A program made the translations under genes and the position numbers. Positions 8,742 to 18,394 of a stretch of DNA of 64,000 bases are shown piece by piece (position 1 is the first letter of the stretch; every line of letters starts with the position of its first letter). The DNA is from Rhizobium freirei PRF 81 (GTDB taxonomy: Bacteria > Pseudomonadota > Alphaproteobacteria > Rhizobiales > Rhizobiaceae). Under the pieces are notes generated by a model. That model did not search any database and was not told the origin of the DNA. It worked only from the letters and a program-made list of their open reading frames with translations. The stretch is taken from contig NZ_AQHN01000088.1 of assembly GCF_000359745.1 (NCBI RefSeq), positions 62,001 to 126,000 on the forward strand, read 5' to 3'.

Positions 8742-9423
8742 GGCGTTCTTTTTCGTTGCGTGCGAGCAGCACGACGCCGACGGTCTTTATGAGAATTGCA
8801 AAGTCGGCCCGCAGCGAGCGGCTATGGAAGTAATCCAGGTCAAACTGGACGCGCTCCTCATAGGTGGTCTCGGCTCGACGACTGACCTGCCAGAGACCAG
8901 TGATGCCCGGCCGAAGCCCTAGATAGCAGTAGAGATTGGACCCATAGCGCTCGAGCTCCGCAGCGACCACGGGGCGCGGCCCGACCAGGCTCATATGGCC
9001 GCGCTGAACGTTGAGCAATTGCGGCAACTCGTCTATGCTGGTCATGCGCAGGTACTTTCCGAGCCAATGCACGCGCGGGTCGCTCTTGAGCTTCTGCGTC
9101 GACAACCATTCCTGCCTTCGCGTCTCATCAGATGCCAACAATTCCGCGAGCTGCCGGTCGGCATCCTTGCGCATTGTACGGAATTTCAAACATTCGAATG
9201 GGCGTCCACCGAGGCCGATGCGCGAATGGCGGTAGATGATGGGACGGCCGTCGACCAGAAGCAACGCGATTGCTATGACAAGCAGCGCCGGCGCCAAAAA
9301 CAGCAGTCCCAGCCCCGAAAGAACAAGGTCGACAATACGTTTGGAGCGATCCAGTCGTTCTGCCCGCTTCACCTCGCCGCGAGATCGCTGGCGGTGGGCA
9401 ACGCCGTCAAAAGTCGATAACAT
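8731..9423 (-). CDS. ExoY-like undecaprenyl-phosphate sugar-phosphate transferase
   Basis: 230 residues. Bacterial sugar transferase family: it moves a hexose-1-phosphate from an NDP-sugar to undecaprenyl phosphate, the first committed step of repeat-unit assembly. One N-terminal membrane segment (IVDLVLSGLGLLFLAPALLV) anchors it. The cytoplasmic part carries FECLKFRTM, TSIDELPQLLNV, SLVGPRPVV and LRPGITGLWQVSRR, all signatures of the family. The length matches ExoY-type enzymes that lack the extra N-terminal membrane domain of WbaP. The ATG has GAGGGG about 8 bases upstream. Galactose is the ExoY substrate in S. meliloti; here glucose or galactose are equally possible. Confidence 0.93.
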   Translation of the reverse strand: MLSTFDGVAHRQRSRGEVKRAERLDRSKRIVDLVLSGLGLLFLAPALLVIAIALLLVDGRPIIYRHSRIGLGGRPFECLKFRTMRKDADRQLAELLASDETRRQEWLSTQKLKSDPRVHWLGKYLRMTSIDELPQLLNVQRGHMSLVGPRPVVAAELERYGSNLYCYLGLRPGITGLWQVSRRAETTYEERVQFDLDYFHSRSLRADFAILIKTVGVVLLARNEKERLTK

Positions 9424-9554
9424 CTCTTTGACCCCTCAGCACATCGATGCTTCCTTCAAAAGCTGCCAGCTGCCCTCATCGTTGACAATTGACCCTGCGG
9501 GCATTGACCTAGTCCCATTGGCGTAGGGCGCGGGCGCAGGGCTAACCACAAGCC

Positions 9555-10862
9555 TCAACCGGTATCGTCGATCAGCCGACGGGCGATTGAAAAACTATCG
9601 TTCACGGCCGCCCTGGGATTGGTCCCGACGGCGTCCGCTCGCTCGAGAATGCGGTCGTAAAGAGCGAGCAGCGCGTCTCGCCAGGACAGCGGCGTGTGCG
9701 CCATCTCGCCTGAGCGGCGGATGCAATTCAGGCTCATCAAGCGGAGCAGCATGTCGTCGCCGGCAAGCTGCCGTATCCGGCTTGCGAGCATCTCCACCCG
9801 GCCGCTTTGAAAGGTTAGCCCGCACCCGAGCAGAGCGAGTTCGTCGCCGAGAAGCGCCGTATCGGGCAGGATTACGGGTATGCCGCTTGTTACAGCCTCT
9901 AGTGCTGCCAATCCGAAAGGCTCGGGCACTCGCGACGAAACGACCAGTGCGCGCGCGCCGCAAAGGATGCCCCGCATCTCGTCCTTCGACTTCCAGCCAT
10001 GAATGACGACCTCGGGAAAATCCCTTTCCAGACGGGTCCGGCCGGCGCCATCGCCTATGACCTGAAGCTTTACGCCGGCAAGCCTTGCCGCGATGGCAGC
10101 ATCCTCAAATCCCTTTTCCGGCTCCAGTCGTCCGACAAAGAAGAAGTCGCGGTTCTTCCACGAGTCCGAGGGATGATCGAGGAAAGGTTCAACCGGGTTG
10201 CGAATCGTTTCTATATTGCTTGTTTGGATCTGCCCGCGTGCGAAATAATCGCGCATGCGTTGATGTACGACGATGATATTGGCGGCTACCTGCTGGATGG
10301 GAAAATAGTGCTCCCTCACTAAATGGCGCGCCGATCTCCAGATCTTTTCGTGATAACCGCGCTTGTCGCAGTTTGTGGTTAGACAAGCGATTGACATTGG
10401 GGTCAGAGGGCAGACCTGGTTTCTGCGATAATTGGCAAATCCGCCATTCGGGCAGGAGAGAAAATAATCGTGAGCATGCAGAACAACGCGGTCGCGAACA
10501 GGCCATAGCGCGCGAAAAATCGAAGGAGACAGGATCTTCGACCAACCGTGAACGTGATAGATGGTGCCCTTGGTATCGGCTCGCGAAATAAGACTTTTGA
10601 GGTCGGCATAGGCGCGAGGGTTGTAAAGGCCGCTCGCGAAGGCGCGAAGGCGCGGCTGCTGCGTCAGCGGCTGCGTCGCGAGATTGATGGTTTCGGACGC
10701 CGGTGGATCTGAGCCGGCGATATCGCCTGCAAAGTACGTCACGGCGATCCCCGCCTCCTCCAGCAGGCCGGCTGAAAGGATCGCCAGATTCGACGCTCCG
10801 CCTATGCTGGTAGAGCGGTCGTTGATAATGACGACGTGATCCAAGCCGGATGAGTGTGCCAC
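9555..10862 (-). CDS. Glycosyltransferase family 4
   Basis: 435 residues with a GTG start, just after the stop of the upstream co-polymerase/GT2 gene, implying translational coupling. The N-terminal half starts VVIINDRSTSIGGASNLAI, the donor-side glycine loop of GT-B enzymes. The C-terminal half has DFFFVGRLEPEKGFEDA and the late VVSSRVPEPFGLAALEAV segment, with the EPFGLAALE form of the E-x7-E retaining motif. Such enzymes add a sugar from an NDP- or GDP-sugar to the lipid-linked repeat unit at the cytoplasmic face. Part of the polysaccharide operon; donor and linkage unknown. Confidence 0.87.
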   Translation of the reverse strand: MAHSSGLDHVVIINDRSTSIGGASNLAILSAGLLEEAGIAVTYFAGDIAGSDPPASETINLATQPLTQQPRLRAFASGLYNPRAYADLKSLISRADTKGTIYHVHGWSKILSPSIFRALWPVRDRVVLHAHDYFLSCPNGGFANYRRNQVCPLTPMSIACLTTNCDKRGYHEKIWRSARHLVREHYFPIQQVAANIIVVHQRMRDYFARGQIQTSNIETIRNPVEPFLDHPSDSWKNRDFFFVGRLEPEKGFEDAAIAARLAGVKLQVIGDGAGRTRLERDFPEVVIHGWKSKDEMRGILCGARALVVSSRVPEPFGLAALEAVTSGIPVILPDTALLGDELALLGCGLTFQSGRVEMLASRIRQLAGDDMLLRLMSLNCIRRSGEMAHTPLSWRDALLALYDRILERADAVGTNPRAAVNDSFSIARRLIDDTG

Positions 10863-10866
10863 CTGA

Positions 10867-13800
10867 CTATTCCAATGCTTCGATATTCTGCGGTGCCAGC
10901 CTGCCCTTGAACAGATCGCGAAACGCCATGGTGTTGCCCCTGAGCCGGCCCTTGCGATCTACCCAAGGCTCCGGTGCCCAGACCTTGACAACGTTGGCTA
11001 TAAGGTTGCGAGCGATCTGCATCGTTGCCTGCGGCACGCTCATGGTGCGTTTTCGCATGAGGTAGAGCGGGTTCGCTACCTGCGAATAGCCGAGACGGAC
11101 GCCGCTCGAACGGCCGCTTTTCGTGCCGAGGTGAACACCCTCGAGCTGCTTGGCGCTGACAAGCTGGCCATATTGGGCAACTAGCCTGCTGAAATCGACA
11201 TCCTCGAGCCAGCCATAGAAGGGCAGGTTTTCGTCGAAGCGCAGAGTGGCGGCTTTGACGATTGCCATGCGGATCGCCATGTTGCAGCCATAGCCATTGT
11301 AGACCGGCCGGATCTGCATTGCGGCGCCGGATCGACGCCGATGCCTGCCGTCGACCAGGCGCAAGCCCTCGCGAACGGAAATGCCGGGGCCGGTAATTCC
11401 GTCGGCCAGGACCGTGCCGGTGCACATGGCGACATCGGGCTGAAGCTGAAACAGCCGCTCCGTCTCCTCGATATAAGTGGATGTCATCAGAAAATCGTCG
11501 TCGAGGAAAAGGACGATATCCGTGTCCTGGACGCTTTCGAGGATGCGATTTCGCTGACGGCATAGCCCGCGCTCGCAAATGATCACCCGAACCGGGAAGT
11601 CGAGATTCCGCAGGCAGGTTGGATCGATGTCTTCCGGTGAGGAAAGACAGACGACAATCTCGTCGGGCTTGCGGGTCTGACTGGCGATATGCGGAAGGAT
11701 GGACGACAGGATGTCGCGCCGCCCTGCACTTGCTATCCCGACGGTAATCTTGAGCGGCCGCGCCAAGGTATGACCCGTGAGGCGTCTTGCAGATGCGCGT
11801 ACTTGGCGCTCTTGCGGTCTGCGGCGCAAAAGCCGCGTATGACGGCCTTGACGCTTCTCGGAGCTGCGGTTGGCAATGATACCGAGGATATTGATCGCTG
11901 TCGTACCGAAGCTTGCCAGCGCCTCCGACAACCTCTCCACGGTCATCTTGTTCGTCTGCCCGACGACGACGACGATGCCCTCAAGGTACGTGCAGATGAC
12001 ACGCGTATCCGCAGAATCCTCGAAAGCCGACATGTCGACGATGATGACCTTGTATTGCCGCTTCAGCAAATCGATCTCAGCCTTGAGCGCGGGCAGATGC
12101 CCATAGCGCTGAAAGGCTGCGACGGATTTCTCGGTCTCGTCGACGGTGACGACCGGAACGCTGCCTTGCGCGTGCGCAATCTCCGCCCCGGGCTCGTGAT
12201 CAAGCTTCGCAACAAGCGGGCCGCTCTCATGGGCCACGGCATAGCGGCGCGGTACATCGTTGATGTTCAGCGCCTCCATGCCGAACTCCGTTCCGGCCTC
12301 GGTTACGACGCAGCTCAGCCTGGCATTGAGGAAGTCGGCATCGACCAGTACGACGGAGGCGCCCTCGTGCTGGTAGAGCTGCGCAAGATTGGTCGCGATC
12401 GTGGTCTTGCCTTCGCCAGTGCCGACCGAGGTTATGCCAACGACCATGGGCGCGTTGGGTGGAAAGGCGGAATCGATGGAGTGCTTGACGCCGCGTAAGG
12501 CTTCGGAGAACTGCGAATATGGCGTATCGAGCACCGATCTTAACGGCAGCATGGTTCGTCGCCAGCTGGCATTGCCGACCACCATGCTTCCCGGCAGAAA
12601 AGATGGGGTGGTGTAGACGGGGACATGTCCCAGCGAGGTGATCCCCAGCTCCCGTCGCAGCTTTTCGCTGGAGCTGACGCGACGATCCAGGCCATCCCGC
12701 AGGAGCGCCGTCATGACGCCTGCCGCCAGGCCGAGCATGGCCGTAAACGGCAGGATGAAGGAGGATTTCGGCCAGGTCTTCGTCAGCGGCACTGCTGCCG
12801 CCGTCACGACGCGAACGTTGCCGAGCGGAAACGATTCCTTTTGCAGCGCTCCGATCAGCTGCTGCAAAATGCTCTCATACATCCGGCGATATGTGGTCGC
12901 CCGGCTTTCCATCTCCGATAGCTCCACCCGCGCCAGATTCTTGTCCGTTCCGGCCTCCTTCAGGGTAGAGAGTTCATCGCTGAGAAGCTTCTCGCGCGCT
13001 TTGGCAATGTCGAGATTCGTCTTGTAGACAGCCTGGATGCGCTCGAATTCCTTGCGCATGTCTCCTTTTATACGATCGATTTCCTGCTGCGCGGCGATGA
13101 TGGCCGGATTGTCGGCATCGTATCGGCCGGTGAGATTGTTCAACTTGATCGTTGCAGCGCCGAGATCTTCCTGCAATTTCTGTATGCGCGGGTTGTTCAT
13201 TGTCTCGTCGACATCGCCGTCGACCTTGCCGCCGGCCATGAGCTGGTCGAGGGTCGCTAGCTTGGCCGATTCCGCTGCCGTTTGGGCCTTCGCCGCAACG
13301 GCCTGACTGCTGATCTCCGACAGTTGCTGCTGATCGAGAGACGAGGTTGCGCTAATCTCCATGATACCGTTCCGGGCGCGAAATTCCTCGACGCTCATGG
13401 CCGCTTCGCGAGCCTGACGTCCGACTTCGATCAGGCGTGTCTCCAACCATTGGGCGCCACTCTGTGCTGCCTCGGCGCGCTCCGACAAACCGGTGCTGAT
13501 ATAGGCCTCCGCGATCGCGTTCGCCGTCCGCGCCGCCTTTTCCGGGTCGGTCGAACTGTATCCGATCTCCAGAATGTAGGACTGGCCTACGCGATTGACC
13601 TCGACCCGGGACAGAAACGACGCCATGGTGCGTCGCATCAAATCGTCTTCGGTATCTTCCGCCTTGGCACTGCCTTCATCGCCATTGCGGAAAAAACTGA
13701 CAATGGCGCGCAGCTTGTCATGCAGGGCGGCCTGCCAGGACATGCTGCCTATGATTTCGGGATCTTCGGTGAGGTTCAGCTTGTCGACAACGGCGCGTGC

Positions 13801-14124
13801 CGTCGCCTCGGATTTGACGATCTCGACCTGACTTGCAATTTCCGCAGCTTCGATAATGACCGTTCCGGTGAACGCGTCCTGCGAGACGATGCGCCCTTGG
13901 GCGGGATCCATGACGATGCGCGTGCTCGCCATATAGACCGGCTTTGTCGTCGCCATGTAGAGGCCGCCGACGCCAAGCCCCGTCGATGTAAAGAGTGTGA
14001 AAATCAACCAGTGGCGCTGCATGAACCGCCAGACGTCGCGAAACGAGATATATTCGCTGTCTCCCGCGCCTCCAGTGTCGGACGGAGTGCCGCGAAAGCC
14101 CTTACCGATCTCGTGAATTGCCAT
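10867..14124 (-). CDS. ExoP/Wzc-like polysaccharide co-polymerase fused in frame to a GT2 glycosyltransferase
   Basis: 1085 residues from the ATG at 14124, chosen because GGTGGGGG lies just upstream. Residues ~1-780 are a Wzz/Wzc chain-length protein: a first membrane helix (HWLIFTLFTSTGLGVGGLYM), a long periplasmic coiled-coil region, a second helix (SFILPFTAMLGLAAGVMTAL), then a cytoplasmic ATPase with Walker A GTGEGKTT near residue 560 and Walker A' VVLVDADF. Residues ~790-1085 form a separate GT2 domain (ITVGIASAGRRD, FLDDDFLM, GWLEDVDFSRL). The linker of ~35 residues is unusually Arg-rich and lacks the Tyr cluster expected at a Wzc C-terminus. An overlapping frame there looks more protein-like, so a true fusion or a frameshifted pair of overlapping genes are both possible. 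Confidence 0.8.
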   Translation of the reverse strand: MAIHEIGKGFRGTPSDTGGAGDSEYISFRDVWRFMQRHWLIFTLFTSTGLGVGGLYMATTKPVYMASTRIVMDPAQGRIVSQDAFTGTVIIEAAEIASQVEIVKSEATARAVVDKLNLTEDPEIIGSMSWQAALHDKLRAIVSFFRNGDEGSAKAEDTEDDLMRRTMASFLSRVEVNRVGQSYILEIGYSSTDPEKAARTANAIAEAYISTGLSERAEAAQSGAQWLETRLIEVGRQAREAAMSVEEFRARNGIMEISATSSLDQQQLSEISSQAVAAKAQTAAESAKLATLDQLMAGGKVDGDVDETMNNPRIQKLQEDLGAATIKLNNLTGRYDADNPAIIAAQQEIDRIKGDMRKEFERIQAVYKTNLDIAKAREKLLSDELSTLKEAGTDKNLARVELSEMESRATTYRRMYESILQQLIGALQKESFPLGNVRVVTAAAVPLTKTWPKSSFILPFTAMLGLAAGVMTALLRDGLDRRVSSSEKLRRELGITSLGHVPVYTTPSFLPGSMVVGNASWRRTMLPLRSVLDTPYSQFSEALRGVKHSIDSAFPPNAPMVVGITSVGTGEGKTTIATNLAQLYQHEGASVVLVDADFLNARLSCVVTEAGTEFGMEALNINDVPRRYAVAHESGPLVAKLDHEPGAEIAHAQGSVPVVTVDETEKSVAAFQRYGHLPALKAEIDLLKRQYKVIIVDMSAFEDSADTRVICTYLEGIVVVVGQTNKMTVERLSEALASFGTTAINILGIIANRSSEKRQGRHTRLLRRRPQERQVRASARRLTGHTLARPLKITVGIASAGRRDILSSILPHIASQTRKPDEIVVCLSSPEDIDPTCLRNLDFPVRVIICERGLCRQRNRILESVQDTDIVLFLDDDFLMTSTYIEETERLFQLQPDVAMCTGTVLADGITGPGISVREGLRLVDGRHRRRSGAAMQIRPVYNGYGCNMAIRMAIVKAATLRFDENLPFYGWLEDVDFSRLVAQYGQLVSAKQLEGVHLGTKSGRSSGVRLGYSQVANPLYLMRKRTMSVPQATMQIARNLIANVVKVWAPEPWVDRKGRLRGNTMAFRDLFKGRLAPQNIEALE

Positions 14125-14155
14125 GATTATCGCCCCCACCTTGGCTTGCATGTCG

Positions 14156-15493
14156 CTATTGAGACTGACCGGCTTCGGCGGACGTGAGCGCCGTGCCGTC
14201 CAGGCTTCCGGAAATGTTGTAGCGCACGTCCAAAACATCCCCCGGCTGCAGTTCGGTTGCCTCTTGCACCTTGACGGCATCGTCCCCTTTGCCGCCCCGG
14301 GTGATCCAGTATTCGAGGGGCTGCAGATCGAGCGCCTTCATGCTCTGGCTTCGCGAAAGCGATGCGCCAGAAATCTGCAGCAGCTGCAGCGTCGTGTTTC
14401 GCTTGAGTTTGGTGTCCTCGATTTCGGTCTCTGTGGTCTGCAGCTGTTGACCGGCCTCGGTCTTGCGCTGGCCCTTGAGATTGAGCGCATCACGCTCGGT
14501 CTCGTTCAACTTCTGCTTTGCCTGCATCGACGCCACGACAAGGTCCAGCTTGCCCGCCTGCATCTCGGCGACGATCCGCTCCAGCGAGGTCTTTCGCGAT
14601 GTGGTCAGGATCTTGGTATCCACCAGCTTCGCAATGTCGCTCAATTCGTCCTGAGCTATCTTCACCTGCTCGTCCTGCGATGACATTTTCTCGTCGAGAA
14701 TGTTGATTTCGTTGCGCAACAGCGTTTCCAGATCCGCGGCTGCGGCAAGCTGCTGACGCAGGGCGTCCGCCCTCGCATTGAACAGGTCCAGCTCGCTCGT
14801 CATGATCAGCCTGATCGCCGATCCTTCGGGAGCAGCCTTGATCTCCGGCGGGAACGTGATCGTCGGTTGATCATTGAGCTCGGCCATCAGGCGAGCTCGC
14901 CTCGCTCCGAGTTGTTTCAGCTGAAGCTCCATGCGGCTGATGTCGCCGGCATAGGTGATCTGCTGCGCTTCCGAATAGTCGCCAGTCTGGTTGTAACGAC
15001 GCTCGCGCCCGCCCGCCATCGCCATTGCCTGCTTCACCGTGAGGCCGGGCCTGAACTCCAGCTCACCCGGCTTTTCGACTGCGCCCGATACGTAGATCAT
15101 CGGATATTTGACGATTTGCACGGAAGCCGTCGGCGCCACCGCTAAGCCGGTAATCTGCTTCAGCCTGTCGCCGATGTCGGCGCTGATGGCCTCGACGCTC
15201 TTGTCGCCGACCCGCATTTCTCCAATCATCGGAATTGAGATCGAGCCGGATTGCGACACGACATATTCGCCGTTGAGCGCTGTCCATTCCTTATACTCGC
15301 CGGTCGCGGCGATCCATTCGACGATGGCTACCTTGATCCGGGCTTGAGGCCCGACATGGTAGATATCGCTGGCCGCGGCGCTGACGATGCCGGGCGTGCC
15401 CGCACCGGAAAGCATCAAAGCCAACAGCCAGGGCGCCATGGACCGAGGCGGCGAGAGGAAAGGATGCCAAGGCAAGGTGCGAATTCTAACCAT
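14156..15493 (-). CDS. ExoF-like polysaccharide export protein (outer-membrane auxiliary family)
   Basis: 445 residues. An N-terminal hydrophobic segment (MAPWLLALMLSGAGTPGIVSAAA) looks like a signal peptide, with a possible later start at that Met. The poly-export domain follows (YHVGPQARIKVAIVEW, SISIPMIGEM, MIYVSGAVEKPGELEFRPGLTVKQA), then a SLBB-type region and a long predicted coiled coil (~residues 190-370). This is the layout of rhizobial ExoF rather than of short Wza lipoproteins. It acts in the periplasm and outer membrane, working with the co-polymerase whose gene starts 31 bases downstream. First gene of the leftward polysaccharide operon. Confidence 0.88.
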   Translation of the reverse strand: MVRIRTLPWHPFLSPPRSMAPWLLALMLSGAGTPGIVSAAASDIYHVGPQARIKVAIVEWIAATGEYKEWTALNGEYVVSQSGSISIPMIGEMRVGDKSVEAISADIGDRLKQITGLAVAPTASVQIVKYPMIYVSGAVEKPGELEFRPGLTVKQAMAMAGGRERRYNQTGDYSEAQQITYAGDISRMELQLKQLGARRARLMAELNDQPTITFPPEIKAAPEGSAIRLIMTSELDLFNARADALRQQLAAAADLETLLRNEINILDEKMSSQDEQVKIAQDELSDIAKLVDTKILTTSRKTSLERIVAEMQAGKLDLVVASMQAKQKLNETERDALNLKGQRKTEAGQQLQTTETEIEDTKLKRNTTLQLLQISGASLSRSQSMKALDLQPLEYWITRGGKGDDAVKVQEATELQPGDVLDVRYNISGSLDGTALTSAEAGQSQ

Positions 15494-15804
15494 GAGCCGA
15501 AAACTCGCTTTCGTGTCGCTTGCGCCATCGGAAGATAAAGGCGCTACGAAACGAGATCAGCAGTCGAACGCATAGCGTGTAAATCCCCTACCAAAGCAAC
15601 AGGGCTTATCATTTCTGGTAGAGAGGTGTCGGCTCCTGCAATCTCTTGGTCGAATAGGCACATCCTTGTGTGCATGCCTCGATCTCCGACTAAATCTTTT
15701 GGCTACTCCCTTCGGCCATTTGTATGCAGTCTCGAACCGATGTGGGCCCTGTCGCAAACGTTGCCGACTGCACAATGTTGTTGCGGCCCATGGAGGGACG
15801 AACA
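15494..15804. promoter_or_regulatory. Divergent promoter region of the polysaccharide locus
   Basis: 311 bases between the ExoF-like gene (leftward) and a GT4 gene (rightward); both promoters should lie here. A short inverted repeat, CTACCA at 15588-15593 and TGGTAG at 15616-15621, spans a lower-G+C stretch and could be an operator. I could not identify convincing -35/-10 pairs. Confidence 0.4.
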
Positions 15805-16992
15805 ATGCGCGTTGCGATCGTACATTATTGGCTGGTATCGATGCGGGGTGGAGAAAAGGTGATCGAGGCGCTCTGCGACATGTATCCGGATGCCGACATC
15901 TTCACCCTCGTCTATGATGAAAGCCGCATCTCCGAAAAGATCCGAAAGCACAAGATCAGCACGTCCTTCCTCCAGCGGATTCCCGGAGCAGTCAGGGGTT
16001 ACCAATCGCTCCTGCCACTCATGCCCTTTGCCTTGGAGAGCTTCGATCTAACGGATTACGATCTGATCATTTCCAGCGAATCAGGCCCGGCCAAGGGCAT
16101 TATCCCGCCACCAGGGGCAACGCATGTCTGCTATTGCCATTCTCCCATGCGCTATCTCTGGGATCACTATCACTTCTACCGATCTCACGCAGGTCTCCCA
16201 TCGAGGCTCATGCTGCCGATGCTGGCGCCGCTGCTGCGTTCATGGGACGTCAATACGAGCATGCGGGTCGATCGCTTCGTCGCCAATTCGCATCATGTTG
16301 GCGATCGCATCAGCAAATATTATCGGCGCCATGCAACGGTGCTCTATCCGCCTGTCAATGTCGATGACTTCACGCCGACTGCATTGGTCGAGGATTTTTA
16401 TCTCTGCGCCGGACAGCTGGTGCCCTACAAGCGCGTCGACCTGGCGGTGAAAGCCTTTAGCCGGATGGACCGCAAGCTGGTCGTTATCGGCGAAGGCAGC
16501 CAGATGGAGGAGCTGAAGCGCATCGCCGGCCCTTCTGTTACCTTTCTCGGTCGAACGCCGTTTTCAGTGCTGAAGGAGAAGCTGGCGCGCTGTCGTGCGC
16601 TGATCTTTCCCGGCGAGGAGGACTTCGGCATAGTTCCCGTTGAAGCGATGGCGAGCGGGCGACCCGTCATCGCCTATGGAAGCGGCGGAGCGCTGGAAAC
16701 AATCGTACCGGGCGTGACCGGGCTCTTCTTCGACGAGCAATCAGTCGATGCTTTGATCGATGCCGTGCTCGATTTCGAGGCTAGCGAGCGTCGCTTTCAT
16801 CCCGCGACGCTGCATGCCCATTCGGAACAATTCAGCCTGCAAACATTCAAGACGGGCATGCGCGCCATCATCAATGAGGAATTGATGATCCGGAAGGCCG
16901 ACAAGCTTCGCAGCTATCCCGCCATTCAACGCGCGCTTGAAGCGCAATTGCCGATGTTTGCAGCGGATTCACCCACCACGACGCTCCAGTAG
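15805..16992 (+). CDS. Glycosyltransferase family 4
   Basis: 395 residues from the ATG at 15805, which has GGAGG about 9 bases upstream; the frame continues further 5' without a better start. GT-B fold: N-terminus MRVAIVHYWLVSMRGGEKV (glycine-rich acceptor/donor loop), middle FVANSHHVGDRI, and C-terminal half YLCAGQLVPYKRVDLAV, ALIFPGEEDFGIVPVEAMASGRPV with the E-x7-E motif of retaining enzymes. It resembles WcaI/WbaZ-type mannosyl- or glucosyltransferases, but the donor cannot be read from sequence. Divergent from the ExoF-like gene and probably part of the same repeat-unit pathway. Confidence 0.88.
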   Translation: MRVAIVHYWLVSMRGGEKVIEALCDMYPDADIFTLVYDESRISEKIRKHKISTSFLQRIPGAVRGYQSLLPLMPFALESFDLTDYDLIISSESGPAKGIIPPPGATHVCYCHSPMRYLWDHYHFYRSHAGLPSRLMLPMLAPLLRSWDVNTSMRVDRFVANSHHVGDRISKYYRRHATVLYPPVNVDDFTPTALVEDFYLCAGQLVPYKRVDLAVKAFSRMDRKLVVIGEGSQMEELKRIAGPSVTFLGRTPFSVLKEKLARCRALIFPGEEDFGIVPVEAMASGRPVIAYGSGGALETIVPGVTGLFFDEQSVDALIDAVLDFEASERRFHPATLHAHSEQFSLQTFKTGMRAIINEELMIRKADKLRSYPAIQRALEAQLPMFAADSPTTTLQ

Positions 16993-17479
16993 GTACGGGT
17001 CTGTGGTTTGGTGCGAGCGGTCGGATGCGCGATAGCCATTCAGAGTTCTGTCGAACCGGATCACGCGCTCGGTGTCAGTCCGCCTCATTGACACGGGTGA
17101 TACCGGCGTGCTGTAGATTTCCTATATCTATGACTGTGTAGGAAAGCCAAAAAGCAGACCCGTTATGCTGGGCATATTTACAGCCTTTACCATGCTTGGA
17201 GCCCCAAGATGGAGCAGCCATTCGCTCCCGGTCCTCTACCGGATTTTGGGGATTGACATTGCATCCGATGGAGCGGCCGACAATCGCCTTTCAACGGGCC
17301 TCGGCACTAAATCCTCGACGGGCTATATCAGCCTGTCTCGAAACAATCGACGCGATCTCGAAATCGTCGCTGGGGCAGCCATGTCGCACCGCTTACCCTG
17401 TTTTGCCCTTCGATCAGGCGACCGGATCCGCGCCGGTCAGCGCTAACCCAGCCAGCTCATTGTCGCGTGGAGATATCCG
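16993..17479. other. Intergenic region, no gene recognised
   Basis: 487 bases between the GT4 gene and the helix-turn-helix protein. Short open frames exist but none has a good start or the high third-position G+C of the neighbours. No repeat, tRNA or terminator was recognised. Confidence 0.55.
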
Positions 17480-18394
17480 GTGAATTTAGTCTCGCCCGCA
17501 ATGCGTTCCGGGGTAAACGCACAGAACGCACTGACAGACGAAGCTATTTTGGGAAACCCGCTTTTTGCCGTAGCCTTAAGAGACTCAGCGCTGAAACTTA
17601 TTGCCATGCACGATGCGGCGCCGCGCATCGTTCGCTATACGGCGGACATGAAAAGATGGCTTCTGACGCAGGCCATTCTGGCATTTCACTTCGAGCACGT
17701 TACCGGCCCATCGCATCCCGGCCTGACGGCTGCAAACCTGATCGCCTTCATCGCCGATAACAAGGTTGCCAGCAAGAACACGGCGATCGCGCATCTGGCG
17801 GAGCTGCGCAACTACCGTCTTTTGCTCGATACTGAGCCAAAAGGAGATAGGCGCGTTCGCCAACTTAGAATTGCCGATACTGTAGAGACGCTGATCCGCG
17901 AGTGGTTCGACGAGCATCTGAAGTCGCTGGATATGCTCGATCAAGGCACACGATATCTACAATCGTCGGCAGAACACCGGTTACTTTGGTATGCGCAGCC
18001 AAGAATGTCCCGGCGCTTGTTTCACGATCCGAACTGGTCCGCCCCTCCCGCGACTGTCGAGGCCTTTGTTCGGACGGCATCGGGCAGCAACATCCTCCAC
18101 GACCTGATGTCCAGATTGCCGCCGGAACGAACCCTGGAGCCACGGATATCGATCGGGCCTTTGCGCATCGGCGAACTGGCGAAGCGCTACATCATCTCCC
18201 GCAGCCATGCCCAGCGTGTGTTCGTGCGGGCGCGGATGCTCGATATTGTCGGATGGGAACTTCCCGGCAATGGCGGTGATTTCTGGATTTCGGAAGCGCT
18301 GATCCGTGACTATCGGCGCTGGCAGGCATCCAAGTTCGTTGCCGTCGATGAAGCATTTCAATGGGCGCTTCAGCGTCTGGCTGGCGCAGACTGA
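17480..18394 (+). CDS. Orphan protein with two helix-turn-helix-like regions, putative regulator
   Basis: 304 residues with a GTG start preceded by GTGGAG at about 9 bases. I do not recognise a named family. Residues ~75-120 (AANLIAFIADNKVASKNTAIAHLAELRNYRLL) read like a winged-helix DNA-binding unit. Residues ~225-255 (RIGELAKRYIISRSHAQRVFVRARMLDIVGW) look like a second helix-turn-helix. No membrane segment or receiver domain is seen. It stands alone between the polysaccharide and phosphonate loci with long flanking non-coding stretches, so it could regulate either. The DNA-binding role is inference. Confidence 0.6.
   Translation: MNLVSPAMRSGVNAQNALTDEAILGNPLFAVALRDSALKLIAMHDAAPRIVRYTADMKRWLLTQAILAFHFEHVTGPSHPGLTAANLIAFIADNKVASKNTAIAHLAELRNYRLLLDTEPKGDRRVRQLRIADTVETLIREWFDEHLKSLDMLDQGTRYLQSSAEHRLLWYAQPRMSRRLFHDPNWSAPPATVEAFVRTASGSNILHDLMSRLPPERTLEPRISIGPLRIGELAKRYIISRSHAQRVFVRARMLDIVGWELPGNGGDFWISEALIRDYRRWQASKFVAVDEAFQWALQRLAGAD

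Noticed and set aside
10802..11578. A 258-codon frame overlapping the GT2 part of the co-polymerase fusion
   Set aside because: Arg/His-rich with poor codon bias; the GT2 frame has DDD and other motifs.
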